Below are positions 20,706-29,586 of a DNA stretch of 29,586 nt, one piece after another. Source of the DNA: Phellopilus nigrolimitatus (taxonomy: Eukaryota; Basidiomycota; Agaricomycetes; Hymenochaetales; Hymenochaetaceae); the NCBI GenBank assembly GCA_021029095.1, contig JAJOHG010000318.1, forward strand, positions 1 through 29,586, in the 5' to 3' direction. Position 1 is the stretch's first letter, and every line of letters begins with the position of its first letter. The notes under the pieces are model-generated. The model did not search any database. It saw only the letters and a list, made by a program, of their open reading frames with translations, and had not been told where the DNA came from. Both the position numbers and the translations under genes were made by a program.

Positions 20706-23700
20706 CGGGGCGTAGGAGGCGCAGTTGATCGTGTGAAGTCGCATGTGACCGCGTCGGTAGGTAAGTGATAGTGACCTTTGATCATGTAATTGTGACCGGT
20801 GTTTTCGATCATGTAATCGTGACCAATGTGTTCGTCATGTAATCGCGACTAGCCAGTGATTGTGTAAGTTCGCATGTGATCGGGCAGAGCCGGGTTCTTC
20901 ATGTGACCGCGACATTGTGCGCCTCGAATGCGCCCTCAAATGTGCTTCAACGTCAATGTCATCAAAACTTACTCATTCGTAAAGGCCTTTCTTGTCCTTG
21001 TCCAAGACGGTTGTAGATGCTGTACAATGCCTCGATGAGAACGACTTGGACAAGTCGCTTATTGAATCGAGAAGATCCCTTTACTGCATATCGTGTGCGC
21101 GCCGCCAGGCTCCCGTGTGATCATGATCAGCGTCGGGGGGTACAGACGGTACCATTTTCCCTTGTGATTGCGAGCCCGTGCGCTTCATTAGAATTTCAGC
21201 GGACACACAATATGTGCCATCACGACGCGTATCAGCTTGAATACGTACCAGCGCGGTGACACACAATATGCGGCATCGCGACGCGACGCGTACTGGCTTG
21301 ACTTACCAACGCGGTGTCTTATCAGCCTTTTTGGCTGTGCTCGTTCTGCACTTTTCGCCAGCCATGTCTTGGGCCAGCTTCGTTCAAAAGCAATTTATGG
21401 AGCAGCGGTACGCCGCCTACCACGATGCGAAGCTGAAGGGCATTGCGGATGAGAATGAATTTCATGAGAGCACATTCGCCGAATACACGACCCTCTGGAC
21501 CGTCGAGAAGGCGAACTTCACTAGTTACGCCGTCAACGAAGGCACGCCAGAGGATGTCCTAAGGAAGAAAACAGCTGCCCTAAGACAGGTAATTTCTTTT
21601 TTCCAGCATTGTTTGAATTTATTATTGACGGCGCACCAATCCAGCGTCTACGAGAATGGTTCAAGAATAAAAAGCGTCCAAGGCAGAATACGACGAAGAA
21701 AACCGGCTTTTTTTCGGAGTTGACCGGTCACGCGGCTGGTCAGAGATCGCGGAAGCGAAAGCCACAGGAAATTGAGGCTTACAACACCTTGTATATCAAA
21801 CCTGTCCCGGGGAAATCGAAGGAGCTACGTGAGGAGCACGCAGCAGCGGTCCTCCGAGGCGAAAACACTTCATGTAACCCCTGAGGAGTGGGTTACCTTC
21901 CAGCGAAAGCGACTTCGTGAGATGTTTAAAGTGGAGACGCAGGAGGTTAGAGACCGGGTGACCGAATACCGAGACCGCGTGGAAATCGTGGATGTAGGGG
22001 AGCATAGTTATCCTGATGATGAGGATAGCGTGCAGTGCGACGATGAGACGAGCGCAGGAGTCTCCGAGGACACGGCCGCAGAAAAAGAGAAAGAGCGCCT
22101 TAGCAAAGCTGAGGAGGTAGCATGGTGAGTAAAAACGATTCTATTCCGCAACTTTCTTTAACTCACCACCATTCAGCCATGTACGCGATCTCGGGCCCGC
22201 GATGAAAGCGTTGGGCGACGAGCTGGAGGCTCGCTTAAATGCGAAGGGTTTCTTTATGATCGGTGTGTGCCGATCCGGAAGCAGACGGGCAGATCTCAGT
22301 TGTAAAGTGAGTCAAAGACGTCTTCTCGGGCTTCCTAGATGCTGCGATTTACGTGTTTTCCTTTAGAGTTTGCTTCGGTACGACTAGTGACGAGCGAAAG
22401 CTTGATCTCGAGAGCTACATGCCTAGTTTTAAGGCCGATGTCGAGGTTCCCGTCTGCAACTGGATCTCCAAAAGTATTCGTGAGTACTTAAGATACAATC
22501 TTCTAATTTAGTGACTCATCTTTTGATTTTTACAGCAATGTCCTATCGGCAAGACATTTCTTTAAGGTCGAAGTTCGGCTGATCCTGAGCAGGGTTCTGC
22601 GTACGAAAAGAACATCTCAATGACAAGAGCCTGCGAAAGATGACTCCAGACGACCTCGTTGATGACGATACGCGTATTACCCTTCAATAGCGATAGCGGT
22701 AGCGACACGCCCGTCCGCGGGCCGAGTTGGACTAAAGCAAAGAGTATAAGTTCAAGTCGAAATCGAGGGCTCGTGCCCCGAGGATGACCGAGTATGAGAA
22801 GAACCGCGAAGAAAAACATAGAGCGCAACAGGGTGATAATGCAAAACCTTCTAAAAGGTCCACACGGCTCCGCCGCAATCTGTTAAAGACGAAACCCGTT
22901 GCCTCCGAGGAATCAAAGAAAGCGAAGGGAAAGAGCACTGCAAAAGGACCAGGATTGTCGCGCGTGCCGGTACGGAGGTCTGCGCGACATAGCACTGAAG
23001 GGGAGAATCCTGCGTACCGCGAACCTGTCGCGTCGACTGAAATGACATCGCGCATATCTCAGCTCGGAAGCATGGTACCCACGCGCGAGGACACCACACC
23101 ACCCCCATCTTGTGCCCAAGGCGTGCCTTCGTCTCAACCTGCGGATAGCACGGTCTCAACGGGCACGCCGACATTCGCAGGTGGCGGGGAGTCGCTCGCG
23201 CTGACATCCTACGTGGAACAGCAAGTGTACGACCTGGGCACGTCTCATTTTTCATCTGACATGCAGGCTGTCGAGATCAGCAGCGCCGCGGCGGCGACTG
23301 CGATGCCAAGCGCATCTCCCACTCCAGCGCCTTTAGATGACATGACCGCGTCTTCACCTACGCTGCCAACCGATGAACACTCTTCCCTGCCGGCATCTCC
23401 GAACAGACAGTTATCTATTCCTCCACCACCCGCGCGTCCTGCTTTCGACCCATCAAGCATCAAAGACCCCCCGCGAAAGAAAAGCGAAGCGAATGGATCG
23501 AGGAGGCGGAAGCTTATCTACGCAAGCATATGGTCGGAGGATCTGGCAGATGCGTTAGTTAGGCTCTGGATTGAGTTTGAAGGCCGATTGGGATATCCCG
23601 TACGTACCATTCACCTATGCTTTCGAGCTTCCGGATTGCTGGCTTACATTTGCGTAGGGAAACTCGGAAAGGATCCCCAAACCCGGCCGGCCCGCGGAAG

Positions 23701-24569
23701 TGGATTGGTGGCAGAAGCGAGGGAGGGACTACTCAAAGTTCCCTCCTGTGCAGCCACCCGACGAGTACTTCAAAACCTGGTTTGCGTGGTATCAAGGCTT
23801 ACAACCCGCCGGTTGCCGATGCGACTCTGCGTGGCCCTCCCTCGGGATGACAGCGATGCGCAAACGGATTGGACGATACTCAAAAAAGGCGGGCCAAACG
23901 GTATTTTTATTGTTTCTACTTACACTGGCGTTTTGGGCGGATGGTCTTCAAACGAGCGCAGAGATCGATATCTACGAGAGTGCGATGGCGGACGTGACCT
24001 GGGTACTGAGACGATGCTCGACTTGCTGGGAGGAGGGAAGAGGAAGATGGCGGGTGATGGTGACAGCGCAGATGTGGGAAAGAGAAGCAAGCGCCGCACG
24101 AAATGAGCGTAGATAGAGCGTTACTGTATGCAGTTTGTCGACTGCTTCGTGCCGGTCAATGGTATCTGCGTGCACTTAGCGTGTTCGTGTCATGTTTGTA
24201 AACAAGATAGAATCTGCCGAGACGCAAAGGCGCGCTGGCGGTGTCGCCCAACAAATGCGACGGGCGACATCACTAAAGCGGCCCGCGTGAGAAACATTTA
24301 ACATTTTAGGATATATCCCGACAAAAATGATCGACATTCCCGCTCTGAACGCGCCAACGTCGCGCTACAACATCTATTCATATAGTATAAGGTTTTTCAG
24401 GGATTGCAGTGATTGCCGTACAGTGCCGATCCGGCACGAGCATCAAAGCCCTGGGGTAGATTGGGGGCACAGGCCCGGTAATGTCTACCACCGCACTTAT
24501 CACGGTAATGTTGAACCTGGTTTTTCGGTAATTATAGGTATGGTAAGTACTGACTGGCTGGTACTGGTG
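20706..24569. repeat. Right copy of the 3.86-kb direct repeat
   Basis: Aligned by eye with 1-3862, it starts at an offset of 20705 and ends at 20707. I count about nine one-base insertions, seven one-base deletions and four substitutions relative to the left copy. The indels fall at short homopolymers and cluster at 22574-22880 and 23470-24010 (right-copy coordinates). The first 880 bp are identical as far as I can see. The left end of the homology cannot be placed, because the left copy begins at the window edge. Confidence 0.97.
21364..24106 (+). pseudogene. Second copy of the repeat's uncharacterised gene, frame-broken
   Basis: This corresponds to the left-copy gene (659-3398) and ends in the same KRSKRRTK tail. 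One-base changes break the frame, for example an added C near 21851, an added base near 22266, changes near 22574, 22606 and 22681, and others near 23470-23540 and 23840-24008. Splice sites are preserved. If these indels are real, the product is lost. If they are sequencing errors, this is a second intact gene nearly identical to the first. Local clustering of one-base indels with almost no substitutions favours the second reading. Confidence 0.75.
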
Positions 24570-24716
24570 GCCGCCGTCCATGCGCGCTCAACCGCCTAGT
24601 CGAAGGGCGCTGCGCTACACGCCCGCGCACTGGCACGGCCATCTAAAACCCCAGCTGCACGTTCGCGTACTCAATTCGTGTCCGCTCCACTGCTGGCACG
24701 GTCTCGGGCCGCAACC
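24570..24716. other. Junction between the repeat and the zinc-finger pseudogene
   Basis: About 150 bp of GC-rich DNA between the end of the 3.86-kb repeat and the apparent start codon at 24717. It probably holds what is left of the leader of the zinc-finger gene. No feature is recognised in it. Confidence 0.35.
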
Positions 24717-25390
24717 ATGCCTCAGGTGGGGGTACTTCCCGGCGGCGACTTCCCTGCGCAGAACGCGCAGGGCCAGCACATTTGCCGGTAGTGCGGCGTG
24801 CCCGGCCGCTACAAGGACGGCAAGTGTGTCGAGAAGTGGGGCCCTGGACCTGAGGGGCCAGGACTGTGTGCGACCGGTGCTGCAAGAATGAAGCGTGTCG
24901 AGCGCCACGGTACTTTGGGCTCCGTGAGCGCAAGCCAGCAGGCCCAGATGATTGCGCACCGCTCGTCGCACCCCGCGCTCGCGCATTCGCATTTACAGTC
25001 CCAGTCTACACTCGCGCACTCTGCGGGTCAGAGCCAGCACGCGTCGGTCAGCCACGCTCGTGCGACAGTGCGCCAGGACACACTGTTGTTTGACCACCAT
25101 ACCGGACGCGCACAGACGCAATCTCAGATGCTGAGCCCCAGGCCGGTGAGCCATTATCGGGAGCATGAACGCGGCCAGGAGAACTGAGCGGGCTCGAGTC
25201 TTTGATCCTCGACGGCGAGGGCGACCTGGACATCGACACGGAGATCGCGCGCGCCGCAAACGGGTCCTCGTCTTCGCTCTCTTCGCTCACGAAGTCACAG
25301 AATTAAAGTCCGCTGAAGACCATACCGCTGAGCTACCCGGCCTGGGCGCGCGGCAATACCACGACATGCATGCCCAGCATCAATTCTCTG

Positions 25391-25398
25391 GCGGGCGT
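25391..25398. other. Target-site duplication, left copy
   Basis: GCGGGCGT, repeated exactly at 27855-27862 next to the other end of the insertion. Eight bases is the typical duplication length for hAT transposons. Confidence 0.8.
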
Positions 25399-25415
25399 TA
25401 GAGCATAACACGAGT
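25399..25415 (+). repeat. Left terminal inverted repeat of the hAT-like element
   Basis: TAGAGCATAACACGAGT, directly inside the left target duplication; 14 of 17 bases match the inverted right end. Confidence 0.75.
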
Positions 25416-25420
25416 AGAAC

Positions 25421-25530
25421 CTCGGGTTGACCCGGACCTGTTGGCGGGTCACCCGTGGCAAAAAAACCTAGACCTGGACCCGGCTTGACCTGGACCCGTT
25501 GGGACACGGATCTACGGGTCACCAAATTCC
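25421..25530. repeat. Left subterminal ACCCG/CGGGT cluster
   Basis: About seven copies of ACCCG or its complement CGGGT in 110 bp, in both orientations. The mirror cluster is at 27680-27835. Such clusters near hAT ends usually bind the transposase; here that role is inferred from position. Confidence 0.65.
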
Positions 25531-25671
25531 CACGGTTCCAGGTCACGGAGGTCACAGTTCTGTTCACGGCTCCCTGCGGGTTGGCCTCGATGCGACGGAG
25601 CCATGGCTCCTGACCGGGCTCTACAACGGCAGCTACAACCACACATCCCTCGTCCCGCTTTGCAGCGCAAG

Positions 25672-27523
25672 CACCACCATTGGAAGGAAAGTTTGTGGAC
25701 GACATGGACCGGATCAAGTGAGTATCGCACCTACCGTCTCGCGCGATCTGGCTCGACTCAGTTTCTATCTTTACAGGCTCATGCAGCTTCCCGAAATCGA
25801 ACGCGAGAACATCCTGGCTCAACGTCTGGAAGAAATGCAGCTCATCCAGGACAAACGCAATCTCGATCAGATGCTGCGCGCGCAGCGCGAGGACAACGTG
25901 TCTAAGGCTGCAAAGCGTGACTAATGGTTTCTGTGCACCAATTACTTTTCATTGATAATGCTTCCGAGGCGCCCATCAAGTGAGGGGAGCAACGAAGGAG
26001 AAGACACGTAAGTTGGATGGACTGAAGGCGAAGAGGAAGGCGAAGAGCGAGAAGAAGCGGGTTCGTTGTTCATTGCTGGTCTGCATCCTTATCCTTCTCC
26101 TAAACTGCCAACAGACGAGGATCAACTCGCCGAAGCGGGAGCGTTCTTCGTCACCGATGGACATGGAGATGTCCTCCGAAGACGAGGAAGACGGGCAGAT
26201 CAGCAAACTCGAACAGCAAGAGGAGCGCGAGTCGCGCCTCCTTAATAAGGCGAAGCCCGAGGACGAAGACCTCACTCTGGAAGACCTCGAGAAGTGCCGA
26301 CTTTCACGCAACAAGCTTGTTAAGTATGCATTGATGGCGTGATTCGAGGTTTTCATCAAAGGTAACTTGCCCGACATTCTGTCGTACCTCGAACCTTTTG
26401 ACGGTTGGTGCACTGCAAAGGTTCATGGGTGCTACCTTATTGGTGCAGACCAAGGCCAGCTCGTGTATCGAATTTGCGAGATCGCAAGTACGTGTTGCAT
26501 CCCCGCCTGTGTCTTGTTTCTAGTGTTCTGAACACGCGCCTCCCAAAGACCTCGGCGCAAACCCAGCTAAGCCCTATAAGATTGAAAACGAGTACTTCGA
26601 CACCAGCCTCGAGCTGCGGCACGGTGCGGCTATCAAAGTGTTCCCGATGGATAAGGATTCCAATGCGGCGTTCACAGAGGTAGGATCATCGACCTTTTGT
26701 TCCGATGCCTGGTTGCTGACAAACAGTCCGGTACAGGACGAGTGGCGCCGGTTAAAAGCAACGAGTGAACACGAGAAAGTCAAGCTCCCTGCGAAGCGCA
26801 CGATCAAGAAGAAGCTGCAGCAGTTCGCCAAGCTGACGAGCCATTCCTTAACGGAGGTGCGTGCTTGCCCCTCATGCCCAGAAAAGAGCAGCTGCTGGAA
26901 ACACGCGTGCACAGGCGGACGTCGCCGCGATCCTCGCGCGCAAGGCGGAGGTGAACCGCAGCCTGCCGAAGAGTCGCACGACCGCAACGAAGGCTGCACT
27001 TGAGTGCGCGGAGCTCGTGCGCATGCGCGCGCTCGCGCAGATGCGCCGCGACTTCGCGGAGAGCGCGGCGCTCGAGGTGCAGTTCGCCGCGCTCGACGCG
27101 CGACAGGGCGCGGGCGCGCCCGCGCGCTCGAGAAGGAGGACATCCTCGCGAGCGCAACCGGCAGGCGAACCGCGACGCCGTGCGCCGTGCGGAGGTGGCC
27201 GAGGCGGAACACAGGAAGAAGGCACGCATGGCGCGCGCGGCCGCTGCGAACGGCTCGCGGGCGGGCACGCCGGGCGTTTTCAAGTGCGTTCTGTTTCTGT
27301 TTTTTCTTTTCTTTTGTTCCCCTGCGCCGGCCGACTGACTTTGCCCATCGCGCGACTCCGCAGGGACTCGCCAAACGGGACGCCGCTGCTCGGCGCGTCG
27401 CTTGCGCTCGGGGACGGCGCGCGCTCCGTGTCGCCCGCGCCTCCGCAAAAGGGCGTGCTTGGGAAGCGCGCGTTCGAGAGCATCGTCGCGAGCTCCGTCG
27501 AAGTGGACCTGGTCGACTTTTGG
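25672..27523 (+). pseudogene. rtf1: 5'-truncated RTF1 (Paf1 complex, Plus3 domain) copy
   Basis: RTF1 links the Paf1 complex to RNA polymerase II and histone modification; its Plus3 domain contacts Spt5. Visible pieces in order: LEGKFVDDMDRI (from 25672); a phase-fitting intron; LPEIERENILAQRLEEMQ (from 25786); GATKEKTRKLD (25983); LEDLEKCRLSRNKLVKY (the start of Plus3, ending near 26334); GQLVYRICEI (from 26455); KVFPMDKDSNAAFTE (ending 26679); WRRLKATSEHEKVKLPAKR (from 26743); DVAAILARKAEVN (from 26918); and the C-terminal KRAFESIVASSVEVDL (to about 27511). Lesions are TGA at 26340-26342 where tryptophan is expected, a frameshift near 26430, shifts at about 27110-27160, and loss of the normal stop. 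The N-terminal part is absent. Introns are retained. The whole copy lies inside the hAT-like element. Confidence 0.88.
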
Positions 27524-27679
27524 GCACTGCTTTCGGCGAACGCGGGCGGGGCTCGCAAGCTCTGCCTTTCCTTTTTTGCTGTGGACCTGGGGGCGCACAT
27601 GTGTAGATTACGAAGCACATTAACCGTACATACCATACATATGACATACAGAATAAATATACATTTGTTACTCTTTCCT

Positions 27680-27835
27680 AGGAAAACCCGTGTGAATTAC
27701 CCACAGGTTTTGAAAAAACACAATTTCTCAACCTGGACCCGCGAAAACCCGTTTCCCACGGGTCACCCGTGCACGGGTGATCCGTGAATACGGATCTGCA
27801 GTCCGAGTCGGGTCGTGAATACCCACGGGTTTCAG
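27680..27835. repeat. Right subterminal ACCCG/CGGGT cluster
   Basis: About eight ACCCG/CGGGT words, including CCCACGGGTCACCCGTG, just inside the right end of the insertion. It mirrors the left cluster. Confidence 0.65.
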
Positions 27836-27837
27836 GG

Positions 27838-27854
27838 AGTCGTGGTAGGCTCTA
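27838..27854 (-). repeat. Right terminal inverted repeat of the hAT-like element
   Basis: Read on the minus strand, TAGAGCCTACCACGACT. It abuts the right target duplication. Confidence 0.75.
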
Positions 27855-27862
27855 GCGGGCGT
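27855..27862. other. Target-site duplication, right copy
   Basis: GCGGGCGT, identical to 25391-25398. Confidence 0.8.
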
Positions 27863-28190
27863 GGCCGCATCCGCGAGGGGGGGATTGGGGAAGCGCATGC
27901 CGATGGCGCTGCCCTCGGTTGCTACTATGGACCACGCATGCAGTCTCTTGCGAGTACCACATGTCGCGCGGACGCAGGCGTACCTCGCAGATGGACGAGC
28001 TTGAGGACGGGTTCGACGGGGACGCGGACGGGGACCTCCCTGAGAGCGGGTCGGGCGGCGACGGGGACGTCGATGCCGATGCCGAGGGCGAAGAGAATGA
28101 CGCAGAGGGCTCGGGGGAGAGGCCTCCGGCGAGGGCGACGCCGATGCGGACGCGAAGATCATGGACGCGGTGGACGTGGCTATGAGAGGA

Positions 28191-28833
28191 AATGAGTCCT
28201 CCTGGCCTTCTGTGTTTTCTTTTTTTTTTTCTATTTGGTAATCTTCTTCTCTTTCCTTTCGCCGCTGCTTTCCCGTGGTCTTCCTCTCCCTTCCAATTTG
28301 TCTTTCTCTTTCTCTTTCTCTTCCTTTATCTTGTTCTCGTTTAATCGTTTACGCTGTCTCAACGGCTCATGTTCATGTTCACTGTCGATATGCAGCCGTA
28401 GCAAGAACTTCGGATGATAGGTATAGCAAAACTGTATTTTGTTTGGTGTATTTTGTAGTTTTTACAATACTATTTTCCTAACTTACTCTTGTGTCTTCGT
28501 TCTCTGCGTCCATCTGCTAGGCTGCGTCGCCATGCTGAGCCTGAAAAAGAAAGTTAGAGAACCCGGTTGTATAATAAAGTAGAAATACGCACTAACCTTG
28601 TGCTGTTGCTGCTTGTCGGACCTGGCACGCTGATGTGAATACGATCGTCGCCGAAGTCGTCCGGCACAGCCCGAGGACAGCGTTATGCCTCGTCATGTCG
28701 ATCTTCTAACTTTGTCTTCGTCTTCGTCTCGGCCTCTCACCCTCTCGACTTCGCTTCGTGCATCGTGTCTATTCGTAAGTTGTTTCTTCCTCTTTATGCC
28801 TTTAGTATGTTAATCTGTAAACCATTTGTCTAG
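28191..28833. other. Spacer between the two host pseudogenes, with pyrimidine-rich tracts
   Basis: It holds a T run at about 28219-28230, a TTTCTC repeat at about 28301-28322, and a TCTTCG-rich leader-like stretch at about 28710-28760. A GTAAGT..CTAG pair (28772-28833) could be a 5' leader intron of the kinase gene that follows. No gene is recognised in it. Confidence 0.45.
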
Positions 28834-29586
28834 ATGTGAGGATCATGCCTCGGCGGCTGCAGCAGCAACAGCAACAGCAGCAATTCCGCCGCAACATGTC
28901 GCGCTGGGCCATCTTGCGCTGGCGAATCAGGTCGCGTAGAAGAGCCAAGAGGAGGGTTAGATAAAAGAAGGACCTAGGTACGTAGTGAAATCGTCTGAAA
29001 GCGAGCGCGATGCTAACAACTGCTTCAGCGCCTCGAACACATGTCCTTCCTACCGCGCGCCGGCTATCCGTCAATGGCGCACGGCCACGACCACTGCCAT
29101 TGCAGATGGCTCCCCAGAAGTATGTCCCTGCCGGCGAGGGTGGTTGCGAGACGCATGCGCCCGCAGCCGCGTAGGCGCCGCTCGAGTTGAGCACGAGCAT
29201 CCGCACCAAGAAGCCAGTTCGAGTCGCGTGCTGGGAGATCACACGCTCAGAAAGGCGCTCGGCGCGGGCGGCATGGGAAAAGTCGAACTGGCGTACCACG
29301 ATCTCACCGGCCAGAAGGTGCGTAGCAGCTGCAGTGTTAGCAGTTCGATCTGCACACTGACGATTTTAGAATATATCTAGTAACGATCCCGTCCGTTGCG
29401 TGCTCAGCTCGCGATCCCACGGGCCAACATCGTGAGCACAAGGACGAACGGCATGTCGTGCCGACAGCGGAGGTGGCTGCGAAGGCAGCGTCAAAGGAGA
29501 CCCGATCGATGCGGGAGGCGGTGCTGTCGACGACCTATCTGTCTGCTGCATGCTGGAACTCATCGCGCACACGAACCACTACTACT
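28834..29586 (+). pseudogene. KIN1-like Ser/Thr protein kinase, N-terminal part, broken; runs off the window
   Basis: An Ala/Gln-rich start (about 28850) is followed by an intron (about 28977-29028, GTACGTAG to CTTCAG). Then come MAPQKYVPAGEGG (from about 29110) and LSTSIRTKKPVRVA. After a frameshift the glycine loop VLGDHTLRKALGAGGMGKV appears (to about 29285), followed by HDLTGQK and an intron (29318-29407). Next are LAIPRANIV, then SKETRSMREAVLS (the helix-C region) and MLELIAHTNHYY at the window edge. These match fungal Kin1/Par-1-type kinases, which act in cell polarity at the cortex. In-frame TAG codons (28937, and one near 29179) and at least three frame changes break it. The catalytic lysine expected after LAI is not visible. 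The C-terminal kinase lobe lies outside the window. Confidence 0.75.

Larger units (their letters stand above)
25399..27854 (+). mobile_element. Non-autonomous hAT-like (Pack-type) element carrying an RTF1 fragment
   Basis: This is a 2456-bp insertion bounded by exact 8-bp direct repeats (GCGGGCGT). The left end reads TAGAGCATAACACGAGT. The right end, read inwards on the minus strand (27854-27838), is TAGAGCCTACCACGACT, identical at 14 of 17 positions. Ends beginning TAG or CAG with eight-base duplications are characteristic of hAT elements. Inside each end are clusters of ACCCG/CGGGT words, about seven at 25421-25530 and about eight at 27680-27835, like the subterminal transposase-binding repeats of hAT elements. 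No transposase is encoded. The space between is filled by a truncated RTF1 gene with its introns, so the capture happened at DNA level. Movement would need a hAT transposase from elsewhere; the KDZ enzyme in this window belongs to another superfamily. Confidence 0.8.
24717..28190 (+). pseudogene. Four-cysteine zinc-finger gene, interrupted by an insertion
   Basis: The start is MPQVGVLPGGDFPAQNAQ at 24717. A CxxC-type finger follows, split by lesions: the first cysteine pair reads ICR-stop-CG (TAG at 24789-24791), then GRYKDGKCVEKWGPGPEG, then after a missing base near 24868 VCDRC. The frame resumes as MKRVERHGTLG and becomes His/Ser/Gln-rich to about 25187. A further piece (LESLILDGEGDLDIDTEIA) lies at about 25190-25300. 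The gene is cut at 25398 by the hAT-like insertion and appears to resume at 27863. It ends in an acidic Asp/Ala/Gly-rich tail (GDGDVDADAEGEENDAEG, then DADAKIMDAVDVA). From memory, conserved basidiomycete proteins with this finger have such a tail; their function is unknown to me. That both flanks belong to one gene is an inference. Confidence 0.55.

Noticed and set aside
1..24569. The two 3.86-kb repeats as terminal direct repeats of one giant element of about 24.6 kb.
   Set aside because: The left end of the left copy is outside the window, the repeat contains a gene of its own, no target duplication is visible, and the interior is a mix of unrelated elements. Segmental duplication or two separate insertions is simpler.
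26574..27647. Long minus-strand and alternate frames over the RTF1 copy (up to 357 residues).
   Set aside because: They are Arg/Ala-rich shadows of GC-rich coding sequence; the RTF1 signature lies on the plus strand.
28500..28700. A minus-strand exon pair (PDDFGDDRIHISVPGP then SMATQPSRW) across a GTTAGT..TTTCAG intron.
   Set aside because: It is very short, has no start codon, an upstream stop, and no family resemblance.

Overview
This window looks like a transposon-dense stretch of nuclear DNA from a mushroom-forming basidiomycete (Agaricomycetes). The reasons are genes cut by many introns of about 45-60 bp, a KDZ-superfamily transposase with its cysteine-cluster domain, a Ty3/Gypsy-type Gag, an RNase H1-N-terminal-like gene of a kind expanded in Agaricales, and relics of basidiomycete housekeeping genes. 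Genus cannot be decided; the GGCTCC minisatellite and the repeat load would suit a large Agaricales genome such as Mycena, but that is only an impression.

Layout. A 3.86-kb segment (1-3862) recurs in direct orientation at 20706-24569. It carries one multi-exon gene of unknown function, open in the left copy and broken by single-base indels in the right copy. To the right of the left copy lie a truncated Gag gene on the minus strand (3827-4876) with its low-complexity leader, a GGCTCC minisatellite (6061-6360), AT-rich non-coding DNA, and three tandem units of about 720 bp (about 7609-9762) ending beside a perfect 28-bp palindrome. From 9840 to 12589 runs a frame-broken, intron-containing pseudogene. 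A 72-bp minisatellite (13504-13790) precedes the best-preserved gene of the window, an 11-exon minus-strand KDZ transposase (13977-18070; 1162 residues, every exon joining in frame). Upstream of it are a relic of exportin-1/CRM1 (18953-19212) and a minus-strand gene with an RNase H1 N-terminal-like domain (19556-20358). The second 3.86-kb copy follows.

The right flank (24717-29586) is an eroded piece of host genome: a four-cysteine zinc-finger gene with an acidic C-terminus and a KIN1-like protein kinase, both with stops and frameshifts. Inside the zinc-finger gene sits a 2456-bp insertion (25399-27854) with hAT-like ends (imperfect 17-bp inverted repeats starting TAGAGC), an exact 8-bp target duplication (GCGGGCGT) and ACCCG/CGGGT-rich subterminal regions. 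Its interior is almost entirely a 5'-truncated, intron-bearing copy of RTF1, the Plus3-domain subunit of the Paf1 complex. It appears to be a Pack-type hAT element that captured a transcription-elongation gene; this is the most interesting object in the window.

The genes do not form a pathway. What links them is transposition, duplication and decay. The two 3.86-kb copies differ by about 16 one-base indels but only about 4 substitutions, so some of the frame breaks in this window may be residual long-read assembly errors rather than biology.
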